Source of the DNA: Alphaproteobacteria bacterium | GTDB taxonomy: Bacteria > Pseudomonadota > Alphaproteobacteria > Micropepsales > Micropepsaceae | DNA: 64,000 bases | Assembly (NCBI GenBank): GCA_016783965.1 | Contig: JADHVO010000002.1 | Location: 496,001-560,000, forward strand | Direction of reading: 5' to 3' | In this document: in pieces, positions 42,768 through 54,606 of the stretch | How positions within the stretch are numbered: the first letter of the stretch is position 1 | Layout: each line of letters opens with the position of its first letter | Made by a program: the position numbers and the translations under genes | The notes under the pieces: model-generated | What the model saw: the letters and a program-made list of their open reading frames with translations, nothing else | Database searches by the model: none | What the model was told of the DNA's origin: nothing

Positions 42768-42974
42768 CTAGGGACTGGTTGCGGCTAACAGGGCACCGCA
42801 GCCGCAGCAGCGTACTATCGGATCCCCTGACGGACTCACGTCTTGGGTCGCCTCGAACGGTCCGATAATCGTCAACACCACTAGGCCTTTTCGACTCTCA
42901 ACGCTACCTTCCGCGTCAACCAGCATTACTTCGGCACTTTGCCCACAGTGAACGCAGCTGACGGTCCGCTCCAT
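42768..42974 (-). CDS. Putative 68-aa zinc-ribbon-like small protein
   Basis: MERTVSCVHCGQSAEV...DPIVRCCGCGALLAATSP; two CxxC-type pairs. Confidence 0.5.
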   Translation of the reverse strand: MERTVSCVHCGQSAEVMLVDAEGSVESRKGLVVLTIIGPFEATQDVSPSGDPIVRCCGCGALLAATSP

Positions 42975-43168
42975 GTTTGATGCAACGTTCACTCGATTGC
43001 GGGAGTTCCTGCTTCGCGGCACCCGAAGATGCACCAGATAGTCTTGGTGGAGGCATAGGCCGACGGCGCCCGTGTCGACCGCCGGCAACATAGTTGCTAT
43101 TGCTGAGTTCGGCGGCGCGGGAAGCTGCTTCTTTATCGTAATCTCACGCGTCGCTACCTCTGAAGTGT

Positions 43169-44056
43169 TCAGGTTTGGTCGCCCGGCGGCGCGTTGCAAA
43201 TGCCGCTTTTCTGGCTGCCGAATTGGCAGGCGTAAACCTTGGTGAACTCTGCTCCCAGCAAGAAAACCTGGGCGGAATAGTACACCCAGGCCAGCATAAC
43301 AATGAGCCCGCCGGCCGCACCGTATGACGCACCGAGGCCGGTGGACCCGATATAGGTGCCGATCAGGAACTGGCCGAGCTGGAACAGAAGCGCCGTAATG
43401 ACCGCGCCGATCGCGACGTCGCGCCATTCGAGATTGCGGTTCGGAAGTACTTTGTAGATCGCTGAGAACAGAAGCGACATGAGAAAGATCGAGGCCGCGA
43501 AGTTCACGACCCAAAGCGCGGTCTTGCTGTAGGGGGTGTAATCGTCGATGTAGCGACCGAGAAAGGTGATGCCTGCAGTAAAGCCCATCGACAGCAGCAG
43601 CATGAACCCGAGAGCGATGACGAGGATGAGGCTCTTGGCGCGGCCATGGAGCAGGCGGCGAAGCACCGAGCCTTTGCGCGGCGCGCGCCAGATAATGTTC
43701 AACGCGTCCTCCATCTCGCCGAACACGCCGGACGCCGTGAGGATTAGCGTGACGACGCCGATCAGGGTGCTGATGATGCCGGTCGACGAGCCAGTCGGGT
43801 GCGCAATGGCGGTTTGCAGGAGCTGCACGCTGTCGTGGCTCATGAAACGGCCAAGCTGATATCGGATGGCGTTCATGGCTGCATCCTCGCCAAAACCGAA
43901 GCTCGCGATCATCAACGCGATGAACAGAGTCGGCGCGATCGCGGTCACGATATAAAACGCGATCGCAGCGCCGCGCGTGAGCGCTTCGTCTTCCATGAAG
44001 GCGTCGAGGCCTTCCATGAAGAGTTGCCAGAGGCGCCGATACCAAGTTCCCGCCAT
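43169..44056 (-). CDS. YihY/BrkB-family membrane protein
   Basis: LTRGAAIAFYIVTAIAPTLFIAL; GASYGAAGGLIVMLAWVYYSAQVFLLGAEFTKVYA. Confidence 0.92.
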   Translation of the reverse strand: MAGTWYRRLWQLFMEGLDAFMEDEALTRGAAIAFYIVTAIAPTLFIALMIASFGFGEDAAMNAIRYQLGRFMSHDSVQLLQTAIAHPTGSSTGIISTLIGVVTLILTASGVFGEMEDALNIIWRAPRKGSVLRRLLHGRAKSLILVIALGFMLLLSMGFTAGITFLGRYIDDYTPYSKTALWVVNFAASIFLMSLLFSAIYKVLPNRNLEWRDVAIGAVITALLFQLGQFLIGTYIGSTGLGASYGAAGGLIVMLAWVYYSAQVFLLGAEFTKVYACQFGSQKSGICNAPPGDQT

Positions 44057-44133
44057 CCCGGAACAACGCGCGCCGGTGCTGGATGTTGCAAACTTTTCGG
44101 AGCCAACACGTTGTCCTAACGGAGGATTTTCGT

Positions 44134-46152
44134 ATGGCTGTCGCACACGATCGTGATTCGCATGATTCGCCTTGGAAGACACTGCGAAGTGGTGTGCAGC
44201 ATTTCGGCGAGTGGACCTATCGTTTCTTCGTTGGAACGGAAGTCACCGCGGCGCGTATCGCGGCCGGTACCACAGGGCTTATCCTTGCGCTGACCGCAGC
44301 AGCGCTCGCTTGGTTGTATTTTCTCGATTGGAACACGATGCGCGGCCCGATCAGCCGTTGGGCATCGTTGGAGCTCGGGCGGCCAGTGCGCATCGATGGC
44401 GATCTGGCGGTAGATCTGTTTCGTCTCGAGCCGCGGGTGTGGGCGAACGGTGTGACGCTGGCCAATCCGGACTGGGCAAAGGGTTCGCAGGCGGCAGCAA
44501 TTCCACACCTCACGCTGTCCTTCCGGCTATTCCCAGCAATCTTCGGCCACTTGGTCTTGCCGCTGGTGCGGTTTGACCATCCAGACATCCATGTGCTGCG
44601 ACTGGCCGACGGGCGCACGAACTGGGATTTCGGCAACGGCAACACAGGATGGAATCTGCCACCGATCCATCGGCTGCTCGTCCGCGAAGGACACATCACG
44701 ATCAACGACCACGTGCGCAATCTCGTGTTCGTTGGCACAGCATCGTCGGAGGAGACCTCCGGTCCGCGTGGCTCGGCGTTCGAACTGGTCGGTGAGGGCA
44801 CGCTGAACAAGAACAGGTTCTCCGCCGAGATCCATGGCGGACCTTTGATCCATGTCGATGAGAGTAAGCCGTATGCCTTCGCCGCGGATGTGAAGGCTGG
44901 CGCGACCCACGCGAAGGCGGACGGAGCGATCGCGCACCCATTTCATCTTGGGCAGTTCTACGCGGCGATGAGTCTGGCAGGGCCGAATCTGGCAGATCTC
45001 TATACGCTCACCGGCCTGGTGTTGCCGCATACGGCGGCTTATCGAATCAAGGGAACGCTGACGCGCGAAGGGTCGCTGTATGAATTCAAGGAATTCCACG
45101 GTGCAGTGGGCGATTCCGACCTCCACGGCTCGCTGGCGATCGAGACGTCGGGCGAGCGGCCGTTCCTGCGCGGGAACGCCACGTCGCGGGTGCTGGATTT
45201 CAAGGACATCGGCAATCTGTTTGGCACCAAGTCGGAACGCGCGGTGGCGCGCGACAGACTCCTGCCGGATGTGCCGCTGCATGTCGAGAGGTTGCGCCAG
45301 ATGGATGCAAGCGTCGATTACGACGCCGCGACGATCCGCTCGCGCGACTTCCCGGTACGCGGTGTGCACACTCATATCGAGCTTCGGAATGCGGTGTTGA
45401 CACTGCAGCCGCTGGCTTTCCAGTTCGCCTACGGCAGGCTGAGCGGCAAGTTGAAGATCAACGCGCGTCCCACAGTCGCCGTGACCACCATCGATGCGCG
45501 CATTACGGACGTTCGGGTCGAGCAGTTCCTCGGCGCCAACCCGGCAGCGACCGGCATGCTGGAAGCGCGGGTGCAGCTTAACGGAGCGGGCAACAGTGTG
45601 CACAAGGTCGCGTCGACTGCGAGCGGGCCGGTAACAATCATCATTCCACACGGCCGGTTCAACGCAAGAGTCGCGGAATGGGCTGGCATCGACCTGCTCA
45701 ACGCCTTATTCCTAGGCGACAGGGAGCAGACCAACCTGCGCTGTGCCGTCGCACACTTCGATACGCGCAATGGAGTGATGCAGACCCAGAACTTCGTATT
45801 CGACACCGACCCCGTGCGAATTGACGGCAAAGGTGTGCTCAATCTGCAGAACGAGACGATGAACATGACCATCGTCGGCGCGCCGAAGGTATTCCGCGTC
45901 GGGCGCTTGCACGCGCCGATCACCGTCACCGGCGACTGGACGCATCCGGGTGTCGGTATCAAGCCGGGCGGCATCGTTGTACAAGGCCTAGCAGCGATCG
46001 CTCTCGGCTTTCTGTTCCCACCGGCCGCGATTCTGCCGTTTGTGGATCCAGGACTGTCGAAGGACGCGAACTGCTCAAGCCTGTTGACGGGGGCAATTGC
46101 CCGGGGCGCACCCGCCACGCGGCACCTTCACCATCGCCAAGGGTACCATTGA
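44134..46152 (+). CDS. AsmA-family protein
   Basis: N-terminal TM; LELGRPVRIDGDLAVDLFRLEPRVWANGVTLANPDWA; C-terminal DPVRIDGKGVLNLQNETMNMTI. Confidence 0.88.
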   Translation: MAVAHDRDSHDSPWKTLRSGVQHFGEWTYRFFVGTEVTAARIAAGTTGLILALTAAALAWLYFLDWNTMRGPISRWASLELGRPVRIDGDLAVDLFRLEPRVWANGVTLANPDWAKGSQAAAIPHLTLSFRLFPAIFGHLVLPLVRFDHPDIHVLRLADGRTNWDFGNGNTGWNLPPIHRLLVREGHITINDHVRNLVFVGTASSEETSGPRGSAFELVGEGTLNKNRFSAEIHGGPLIHVDESKPYAFAADVKAGATHAKADGAIAHPFHLGQFYAAMSLAGPNLADLYTLTGLVLPHTAAYRIKGTLTREGSLYEFKEFHGAVGDSDLHGSLAIETSGERPFLRGNATSRVLDFKDIGNLFGTKSERAVARDRLLPDVPLHVERLRQMDASVDYDAATIRSRDFPVRGVHTHIELRNAVLTLQPLAFQFAYGRLSGKLKINARPTVAVTTIDARITDVRVEQFLGANPAATGMLEARVQLNGAGNSVHKVASTASGPVTIIIPHGRFNARVAEWAGIDLLNALFLGDREQTNLRCAVAHFDTRNGVMQTQNFVFDTDPVRIDGKGVLNLQNETMNMTIVGAPKVFRVGRLHAPITVTGDWTHPGVGIKPGGIVVQGLAAIALGFLFPPAAILPFVDPGLSKDANCSSLLTGAIARGAPATRHLHHRQGYH

Positions 46153-46604
46153 GCCCGTTCGAAGGCCTCGGCCGGCCGCGAGTGCCTAGCTCGAACTGGG
46201 GCTCGGCGCAGATGCCAAGGCTGTATCGCAAGAGGGACCGGCCGTCGACCATGACACACATGGCGATGTCAGACGTCTCGAATAGCCGTATGGAGACGGT
46301 GACGTGCGCGATACGCAACGCGATAGCCGACTATGAACGACAGCTGGCACAGGCGCCGACGGCGCAGAGGGACTCCCTTGAGCCCCGCGCCTTTACACGG
46401 TGCGGGGCTTCCCCAAGCAAAAGCTGGCTGGACGAAATACATTGTTGCGGAGCACGCACGCGCATGTCTCAAAAAGCGAGTTGAGCCATGTTTCGGCCAG
46501 GCCCCTCCTCATGGGCATCCTAGCCGGAAAACTCTCACTCAAACTGGTCTGAGAACCTGGGACCACACGTCGCAGAAAGCCGCGCTGGGGGTTAACGTTC
46601 GCGC

Positions 46605-47705
46605 TTAGGTCGCCGGTGGGAGGCCGGCATCCGCGACGCGAACCGCAATAGGCGCCGCCCGCACCAGGCGGTGAATGAAGCCTAGTTTGCCAATTGCACG
46701 CGGCGTCAGGATGAACGGATATAGATCCGTCTGGCCCATGCTGCGGTTCAGGTTGTTCATCGCAAAGGTCAGCGGGAGCCACGCATCGATGATTGTGTCG
46801 ATCGACAGCGCGGAATAGGGATCGAAATCCACTGTAGCAGTCAGTCTTGTGCGCCATCCTGGCTTTAAGTGCACGCGCACGCCAAACACGCCCGCGGTCT
46901 CAAGAGTGTCGACGATGTGCAGGTAGTGCGCCCAAGTCTCTGCGAAGTCCTCCCATGGATGCGCACTCGCATAGCTGCTGACGAAGTTCTGCTGCCAGTC
47001 GGGTGGTGCGCCGTTCCGGTAGTGCGCTTGCAGCGCTGCCGCGTAGTCCTGGCTCTCATCTCCGAACACGGCGCGGAAGGCCGCTGTCCTGCCAGCGTCG
47101 CGCACGAGCACGTCCCAGAAATAATGCCCAATCTCATGCCGGAAGTGACCGAGCAAAGTGCGATAGGGTTCCCCCATCGCACTGCGAACACGTTCGCGCT
47201 CCGGATCGTCCGCCTCTTTCACCGCCAGGCTGATGAGCCCGTTGTCGTGGCCGGTCAGCACGCCCTGGCCGTGCGTCATCGGTGGATCGGCGAGGAAGTC
47301 GAACGCCAAGCCATGCTCCGGATCGTTGGACCGGTTCTTCACCGCCAGGCGCAGCCTTAACAAGGAATAGAACAGCCTGTGCTTGGCCGCTTCGATCTTG
47401 GCCCAGCGTGCCGAGTTTTCGGGAATCGACAGGTCAGGCACCGTGCGGTTGTGCTGGCAAGCTGCGCAGAACGGCTCTCTGGCCGTTATGCGCACCATCC
47501 AGTTGCAGACACCGAAATCCTTATTCTTGCAGTACCGATAACGGCTGCGGGCGGCCAGCGCCCGAAACGTGCCATCGCCGGCCGGTTCGATGGCGGAAAT
47601 CGTTTCCTTATCAGGGAGATAGCCGAGCGAACGGCCGCACTTCTCACAGCGGATATTTTCGAAATACAGGAGCTGCCCGCAGGCCTGGCAGGTAAAGACG
47701 CGCAT
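46605..47705 (-). CDS. Zinc-ribbon putative zinc-binding metallopeptidase (COG4307-like)
   Basis: CQACGQLLYFENIRCEKCGRSLGY ribbon; FRHEIGHYFWD HExxH. Confidence 0.85.
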   Translation of the reverse strand: MRVFTCQACGQLLYFENIRCEKCGRSLGYLPDKETISAIEPAGDGTFRALAARSRYRYCKNKDFGVCNWMVRITAREPFCAACQHNRTVPDLSIPENSARWAKIEAAKHRLFYSLLRLRLAVKNRSNDPEHGLAFDFLADPPMTHGQGVLTGHDNGLISLAVKEADDPERERVRSAMGEPYRTLLGHFRHEIGHYFWDVLVRDAGRTAAFRAVFGDESQDYAAALQAHYRNGAPPDWQQNFVSSYASAHPWEDFAETWAHYLHIVDTLETAGVFGVRVHLKPGWRTRLTATVDFDPYSALSIDTIIDAWLPLTFAMNNLNRSMGQTDLYPFILTPRAIGKLGFIHRLVRAAPIAVRVADAGLPPAT

Positions 47706-47822
47706 AGTGAAGTCCCCGTCGGCCACCAGTAACGCGGCGCGAAACCCACAGTTCCGCGCTGCCGTGACGCGTCTGCGAACGACCCGTGGCGGGGTCTTCG
47801 CAGTTGCGGCACAGTGGCGGCA

Positions 47823-50800
47823 ATGAGCATCCAGGGTCGCCCTCCATCACTCCACGCGTTATCGCTATGACAGGCTGATCAACCTTGGCCCGCAGATCGT
47901 GCGCCTGCGCCCGGCACCGCATTGCCGGACGCCGATCCTCAACTACGCGCTGACAATCAGCCCGTCCGAGCACTTCCTGAACTGGCAGCAAGACCCGCAG
48001 TCGAACTGGCTGTCGCGTGTGGTAGTGCCGGAGAAAACCGATCACCTGTCGGTTACCGTTGACCTGACGGCCGAGCTCAACGTCATCAATCCGTTTGATT
48101 TCTTCCTCGAACCGGAAGCCGAGCTGTTTCCGTTCGGATACGCACCCGAGCTGCTGGAGGACCTGAAACCGTTCCTTCAGCCGGCCAAGACCGGGCCGCT
48201 GTTCGAGAGATATCTTGCCGCCGTCCCGCGCATTGAGAAGCCCACCACCGGCTTCCTGTTCGATCTTAACGCGCAGCTTCAGCACGATATCAACTATCTC
48301 ATCCGCATGGAGCCCGGCATCCAGACGCCGGACGAGACGCTGGAGAGGCGTGCCGGTTCCTGCCGCGACAGCGCCTGGCTGCTGGTGCAGCTCCTGCGCC
48401 AGCTCGGCATCGCGGCGCGCTTTGCCTCCGGTTATCTCATTCAGCTCAAGGCTGATCAGAAATCGCTCGACGGCCCTTCCGGGACGGAGCAGGACTTCAC
48501 CGATCTGCATGCCTGGTGCGAGGTCTATTTGCCCGGCGCGGGTTGGGTCGGTCTCGATCCAACGTCGGGACTGTTCGCGGGCGAAGGGCATATCCCGCTC
48601 GCCTGCGCCGCCAATCCCACCCATGCCGCGCCGATCAGCGGCGCACTGGACGAGTGCGAGGTCGAATTCGAATTCGAGATGTCAATCAAGCGCGTGGTCG
48701 AGCCGCCGCGTGTCACCAAGCCCTACACGGTGCAGCAATGGCAGGACATCGACGCGCTGGGCGAACAGGTCGACAAGGCGCTGCGCGACGGCGATGTGCG
48801 CCTCACCATGGGCGGCGAGCCGACGTTCGTCTCGATCGACGATATGGACGGCCCCGAATGGACCACGGCCGCGGTCGGTCCCAATAAGCGCGGCCTTGCC
48901 GATGCGCTGATCCGTCGCCTGCGTGACCGCTTCGCGCCGGGCGGTTTCCTGCACTATGGCCAAGGCAAGTGGTATCCGGGCGAAAGCTTGCCGCGCTGGG
49001 CGTTCGCGCTCTATTGGCGCGGCGATGGCGTGCCGCTATGGCGCGATGCCGAGCGCGTGGCGCGGGAGACCAAGGACTACGAGCCGTCCATCGCCGATGC
49101 GCGCATTCTCGTCACCGGCATCGCGCGCCGCCTCGACGTCAATCCGGCCTATGCGATGGAGGCCTATGAAGATCCCTGGCATTACATCGGCAAGGAGCGG
49201 CAGCTTCCGATCAATGTCGATCCGCTTGGCTCCAAGCTGGAGGACCCGGAGTTGCGTGCTCGCCTTGCGCGGGTCTTTGAGCGCGGCCTCAGCAAGCCCA
49301 CCGGCTTCGTGCTTCCGGTCCAGCGCTGGAACGCGCCCGACAAGCGCCGCTGGCGGTCCGAACGCTGGGCTACCCGGGCCGGCCGCCTTCAGCTCGTCCC
49401 CGGCGATTCGCCGGCGGGATTCCGCTTGCCGCTGGACTCCCTGCCGTGGCTGCCGCCCACCGCGCGCCCATTCGTTCCACCGCCCGATCCGTTCGAGAGG
49501 CTGCCGCCGCTCCCGGAGCGTGACGCCTATCGCCAGCCTTACCTCGCGGGAGCGCTGCGCGATGCGCAGTGGGAAGCGCGCCGTGAGCGGGTCGAGCAGG
49601 AGGCTCCAATAGAGGGTGCTAGCGTCCGCACCGCCATGACGGTCGAACCGCGTGAAGGACGCCTTTGCGTGTTCATGCCGCCGACCGAAACGGCTGCCGA
49701 CTATCTTGATCTGCTGTCCGCGGTCGAGGACGCCGCCGCCGAGATTGGTGCGTCGCTGCACATTGAAGGCTATTCGCCGCCTTATGATCCGCGCATCAAC
49801 GTCATCAAGGTCACGCCGGATCCCGGTGTGATCGAGGTGAACATCCACCCCGCCAAGTCCTGGCGGCAACAGGTCGCGATCACCGAGGCGATCTATGAAG
49901 AGGCGAGACAGACGCGCCTTGGTACCGAGAAGTTCATGCTCGACGGCCGTCACACCGGAACCGGCGGCGGCAATCACATCGTGCTCGGCGCAGACCGTGC
50001 GGTCGACAGTCCATTCCTGCGCCGTCCCGATCTACTCAAGAGTCTTGTTGCGTATTGGCAGAACCATCCGTCGCTCTCCTATCTGTTCTCGGGCATGTTC
50101 ATCGGCCCGACCAGCCAGGCGCCGCGCATCGACGAGGCCCGGTTGGACTCGCTCTACGAAATGGAGATCGCCTTCGACCAGGTGCCGCCGCGCGGCGCCA
50201 GCAATTTGCCGCCCTGGCTGGTCGATCGGATCTTCCGCAATCTGCTGATCGACGTCACGGGCAACACGCACCGCACCGAAATCTGCATCGACAAGCTTTA
50301 CTCACCCGACGGTCCGACGGGCCGGCTCGGGCTGGTCGAATTCCGCGGCTTCGAGATGCCGCCGCATCCGGAGATGTCGCTGGCGCAAGGCCTCCTGCTG
50401 CGGGCGCTCATCGCACGTTTCTGGGACAAGCCTTATGACGTCCAGCTCATTCGCTGGGGCACGGCGTTGCACGACTCGTTCATGCTGCCGCATTTCGTGT
50501 GGGCTGACTTCACCGACGTGATCGACGACCTGAACGCCCACGGCTTCGCCTTCGATGCGGAGTGGTTCCGCCCGCACTGGGCCTTCCGCTTCCCGCTCGC
50601 CGGCAAGGTGCAGTACGGCGGTGTTGGTGTCGAAATCCGCCAGGCGCTGGAGCCCTGGAACGTGATGGGGGAGGAGGGCGCCATCGGTGGTACCGTCCGC
50701 TTCGTCGATTCGTCCGTCGAGCGCCTCGAAGTGAAGACGAAGGGCCTTGTCGAGGGCCGCCACAAGATCTTGGTCAACCGCCGCGCCGTGCCGCTCAAGC

Positions 50801-51126
50801 CGATCACGCTCGACGAACAGGTCGGTGGCGTGCGCTTTCGTGCCTGGCAGCCGGTCAGCACGCTGCATCCCACGATCCCGGCGCATGCCCCGCTGACCAT
50901 CGAAGTGTGGGACGGCTTTCGCAAACGGTCGCTTGGCGGCTGCACGTACCACGTCGCCCATCCCGGCGGCCGCAACTACGTCACCTTCCCGGTCAACGCC
51001 TATGAAGCGGAAGGCCGCCGCCTCGCGCGCTTCGAGCCGTTCGGCTTCACCGGCGGCATCTTCGAGCCGCCGCAGGAAACCCCGCATCCCGATTTCCCTC
51101 ACACGCTGGACCTGAGGCGGCGATGA
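47823..51126 (+). CDS. Transglutaminase-like/DUF2126 protein, apparent N-terminal frameshift
   Basis: GSCRDSAWLLVQLLRQLGIAARFASGYLIQL...DLHAWCEVYLPGAGWVGLDPTSG; DUF2126 region; ATGA overlap with next gene; ALHHSTRYRYDRLINLG found upstream of the ORF start. Confidence 0.85.
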
Positions 51127-53638
51127 GAGACGTCGCCAACCGTCACAAACGCGCCGGCCGCTATGACGAGCTGCGTGATGCCGATGGTGCGGTCCGTCCG
51201 GCATGGAAGCCGCTGTCGGATTCACTGGCCGCGATGGGAGCGGAGGAATTCGCGCGCCGAGACATCGCTGCCCAGGCGATGCTGCGCGACAACGGGGTCA
51301 CATACAATGTGTACGACGAAGCCGGCGGCCAGGATCGCCGTTGGCAGCTCGACATCATGCCCTTCATCGTCAGCAAGCGGATTGGACGCGTATCGAAGCC
51401 GGCATCATCCAGCGTGCCAAGTTGGCCGACACCATTCTCAACGACATCTACGGTCCCCAAAAGCTGATCGCCGGCGGTTTTCTGCCGCCGCATCTGGTGA
51501 ACGGTCATCCGCAATTCCTCCGGCCCCTGGCGGGCGTGACACCGCCGGGCGGTGTACACGTCCATCTTTATTCCGCTGATCTAGCGCGCATGCCCGACGG
51601 GTCGTGGATGATCATCTCCAGCCGCGCCGACGCGCCCAGCGGCATCGGTTACGCGCTCGAAAACCGCATTGTCGTCGGCCAGACCTTCCCCGACCTCTTC
51701 AGCGATATGCGCGTGCGGCGTCTTGCGTCGTTCTTCAGCCTCTATCGTGAGCACGTGCAGTCGCTGGCACCGGTCCGCAAAGGCCGTGTCGTACTTCTGA
51801 CACCAGGTCCATACAACGAAGCTTACTTCGAGCACGCGTACCTATCGCATTATCTCGGCCTGACACTGGTTCAGGGCGATGACCTCGCGGTCCGCGATGG
51901 ACAGGTCTACTTGAAGACACTGCTCGGCCTCGAGCGTGTCGGCGTAATATTCCGACGCGTCGATTCGGACTTCTGCGATCCCCTCGAATTCCGCGGTGAA
52001 TCCGCGCTCGGTGTCCCCGGCCTTGCCGACGTCGCGCGCGCCGGTGGCGTCGTTCTCGCGAACGCCCTCGGCGGCGGGGTGATGGAATCGCCGGCGATGG
52101 ATGCCTATCTCCCGGGCCTGTCGCGCGCCCTGCTCGGCGAAGAGCTGCGCATCCCCGACATCCCGACCGTTTGGTGCGGCACCGAATGGGGCCGCAAGGA
52201 AGCGATGGCCCGCCTCGATCGCGTCGTGGTGCGCGATGCCTTCGACGCGCGCCCCCTCTTCTCTCGCGGTTCGTCCGCGCGTATGGGCGGTGAGCTTTCG
52301 CTCGCCGACATCCGCGTGCTGAAGGATCGGATCACACGTCGCGGCGCAACCGTTGTTACACAAGACGCCGTGCCCCTGGGTTTCGCACCGGTCTATCACG
52401 GCGGACGCTTCGTCACCCGGCCGGTTTCGCTCCGCGTCTTCGCCGCCTGGACACCGGACGGTTACGTCGTCATGCCCGGTGGTATGGTGCGCGTCGCACA
52501 GGACGATCACGTCCGCACACTGTCGATCCAGTCCGGCGCCGCCAGCAAGGACGTCTGGGTAGGTGGCGAAGGCCCGGCGGACGCCTTCAGCCTGCTCAAG
52601 CCTGTGGGGCGCGCGCTCGATATCAGGCGCACCGGCGAGGCTCCGCCCAGCCGCGCGATGGACAATCTGTTTTGGCTCGGTCGTTACACCGAACGTGCCG
52701 AGGGTTTGGTCCGCGTCCTGCGCGCCGTCACCTCGCGCCTCGGCGACGATCCGGCCGCAGCGGCCGACGGAGCCGAGCGGTTTCTCCTCCCGTTCGCCCA
52801 TGCCAGCGCGGCCGCGATCCGCGAAGCCGCGGCGGGCGACGACGCCAGGCTGCGCGAAGAGCTCCGCTCCATGCTCTACGATCGCAAATCGCCCGACGGG
52901 CTGCACCGTGTGCTCGGCCGCATACGACAGACAGCGTGGTCGGCGCGCGATCGCCTTTCACTCGATACCTGGCGCACCATCCATGTACTGACGGACGCAG
53001 CCGCAGCGCCAGGAGCCGCAGGGCTCGATATCGCGCAGGCTCTCACCATGCTCGACGCGGTCGTGCGCCGTGCCGCAGCGTTCTCGGGACTTTGCGCCGA
53101 GAACATGACGCGCGGCCCCAACTGGTTGTTCGTCGACCTCGGCCGCCGCATCGAGCGCACGTCGCACCAGATCTGCCTCGTCAACCAGGCTGCGGCCGCC
53201 ACCGATGGCGATGCGTCATATGTCCGCATGATGCTGGACATCGCCGACAGCGCGATGACGTATCGCTCGCGCTACCTGAACCAATTCGACCTCGGCGCCC
53301 TGATCGACCTTCTGCTGCTCGACGAAACCAATCCCCGCGCGGTGGCCTTCCAGCTCGCGAGCCTGGAGCGGAATCTGCGCGAACTGCCGCTGATCACGCC
53401 GGAACAGCGCAGTGGCAGCGCCCTTCGCATCGTCGGCGACGCGCGCCTGTCCCTGATCGGCGCCAATGCGCTGGTGCTCGCGGAAGCAGACGTCGATGGC
53501 AAGGGGGTGGCGCTCGCGCGGCTGACGGACAAGATCGAAGCTGCAATGACCGACCTCAGCAATGCGATCACTGACGCGTATTTCCAGCACGCCGTGCGCC
53601 GCCGCGTCGGTGCGATGCCCGCCCGCGAGGCGTCGTGA
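51123..53638 (+). CDS. Circularly permuted ATP-grasp fused to alpha-E domain, apparent frameshift near 51376
   Basis: MRDVANRHKRAGRYDEL...QLDIMPFIVS then in shifted frame ADWTRIEAGIIQRAKLADTILNDIYGPQKLI...; alpha-E RAMDNLFWLGRYTERAEGLVRVLRAV. Confidence 0.85.
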
Positions 53639-54507
53639 TGGAATATAGCGTCCGCCACCGCACGGCCTATCGCTACCTGCATGAGGTCTCGTATTCCTGC
53701 CATGTCGCTCATCTGACGCCGCGCGAAACACTGTCACAGAAGGTCGATCGCTCCAGAACCGCGATTTCCATCCCCCCGGCGCGCCGGCAGCAACGCGCCG
53801 ATTACTTCGGTAATACTATTGAATGGTTTGCCATCGATCAGCCGCACGTGATACTCGAAATCGTCTCTGAATCCCGCATTCGCGTGGAAACTGGGGACAC
53901 CGTCGCCGCAGGAGGCGAGCCCTGGACCAACGTAAAGGCATTGCTCGAAACTGCTGAAGACCAGGCGACACGCGATGCGTCGCAATATCTTTTCGACTCG
54001 CCGCTGGTCGGATCGAACGCCGCCATTACGGCATATGCCGAAAAGAGCTTTCCATCCGCCCGCCCGATCGCTGACGGCACCCGCGACCTGATGAATCGCA
54101 TCCACAAGGACTTTCGCTACGACAACACCGTCACCGACGCGGCGACGCCGGTCGCGCGTGTCTTCGACGTCCGCGCGGGCGTCTGTCAGGATCTCGCCCA
54201 TGCGGGAGTCGCGTGCCTGCGGGCGCTCGGTCTCGCGGGGCGGTACGTCAGCGGCTACCTGGCGACCAAGCCGCCGGCGGGTCAGCCGCGCCTCATCGGC
54301 GCGGACGCAAGTCACGCCTGGTTCTCGGTCTGGACAGCCGAAGGATGGCTGGACTTCGATCCAACCAACAACATGTGCCCCGGCGAGGGCCACATCACGC
54401 TGGCCTGGGGCCGCGACTACACCGATGTTGCTCCCATCAACGGCATCGTGACGGGCGGGGGGCCCCACATGGTGGAGGTGGGCGTCGACGTCGTCGCGGC
54501 GTCGTAG
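53638..54507 (+). CDS. Transglutaminase-like cysteine protease family protein
   Basis: MEYSVRHRTAYRYLHEVSYSCHVAHLTPR; RAGVCQDLAHAGVACLRALGLAGRYVSGYL; DASHAWFSVWTAEGWLDFDPTNN. Confidence 0.9.
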   Translation: MEYSVRHRTAYRYLHEVSYSCHVAHLTPRETLSQKVDRSRTAISIPPARRQQRADYFGNTIEWFAIDQPHVILEIVSESRIRVETGDTVAAGGEPWTNVKALLETAEDQATRDASQYLFDSPLVGSNAAITAYAEKSFPSARPIADGTRDLMNRIHKDFRYDNTVTDAATPVARVFDVRAGVCQDLAHAGVACLRALGLAGRYVSGYLATKPPAGQPRLIGADASHAWFSVWTAEGWLDFDPTNNMCPGEGHITLAWGRDYTDVAPINGIVTGGGPHMVEVGVDVVAAS

Positions 54508-54570
54508 CGCGGCAGAATTATCGAGGGAGCCGTGCTGCTCGATTCTAAAAGGTCTATTATACGATTGAAA

Positions 54571-54606
54571 AGCCGGATCGAGGGTTCGAATCCCTCCGGC
54601 CCGCCA
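54571..54606 (+). tRNA. tRNA 3'-end fragment (T-arm and acceptor side only)
   Basis: TCGAGGGTTCGAATCCCTCCGGCCCGCCA; no 5' half, acceptor strand one nt short. Confidence 0.55.
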
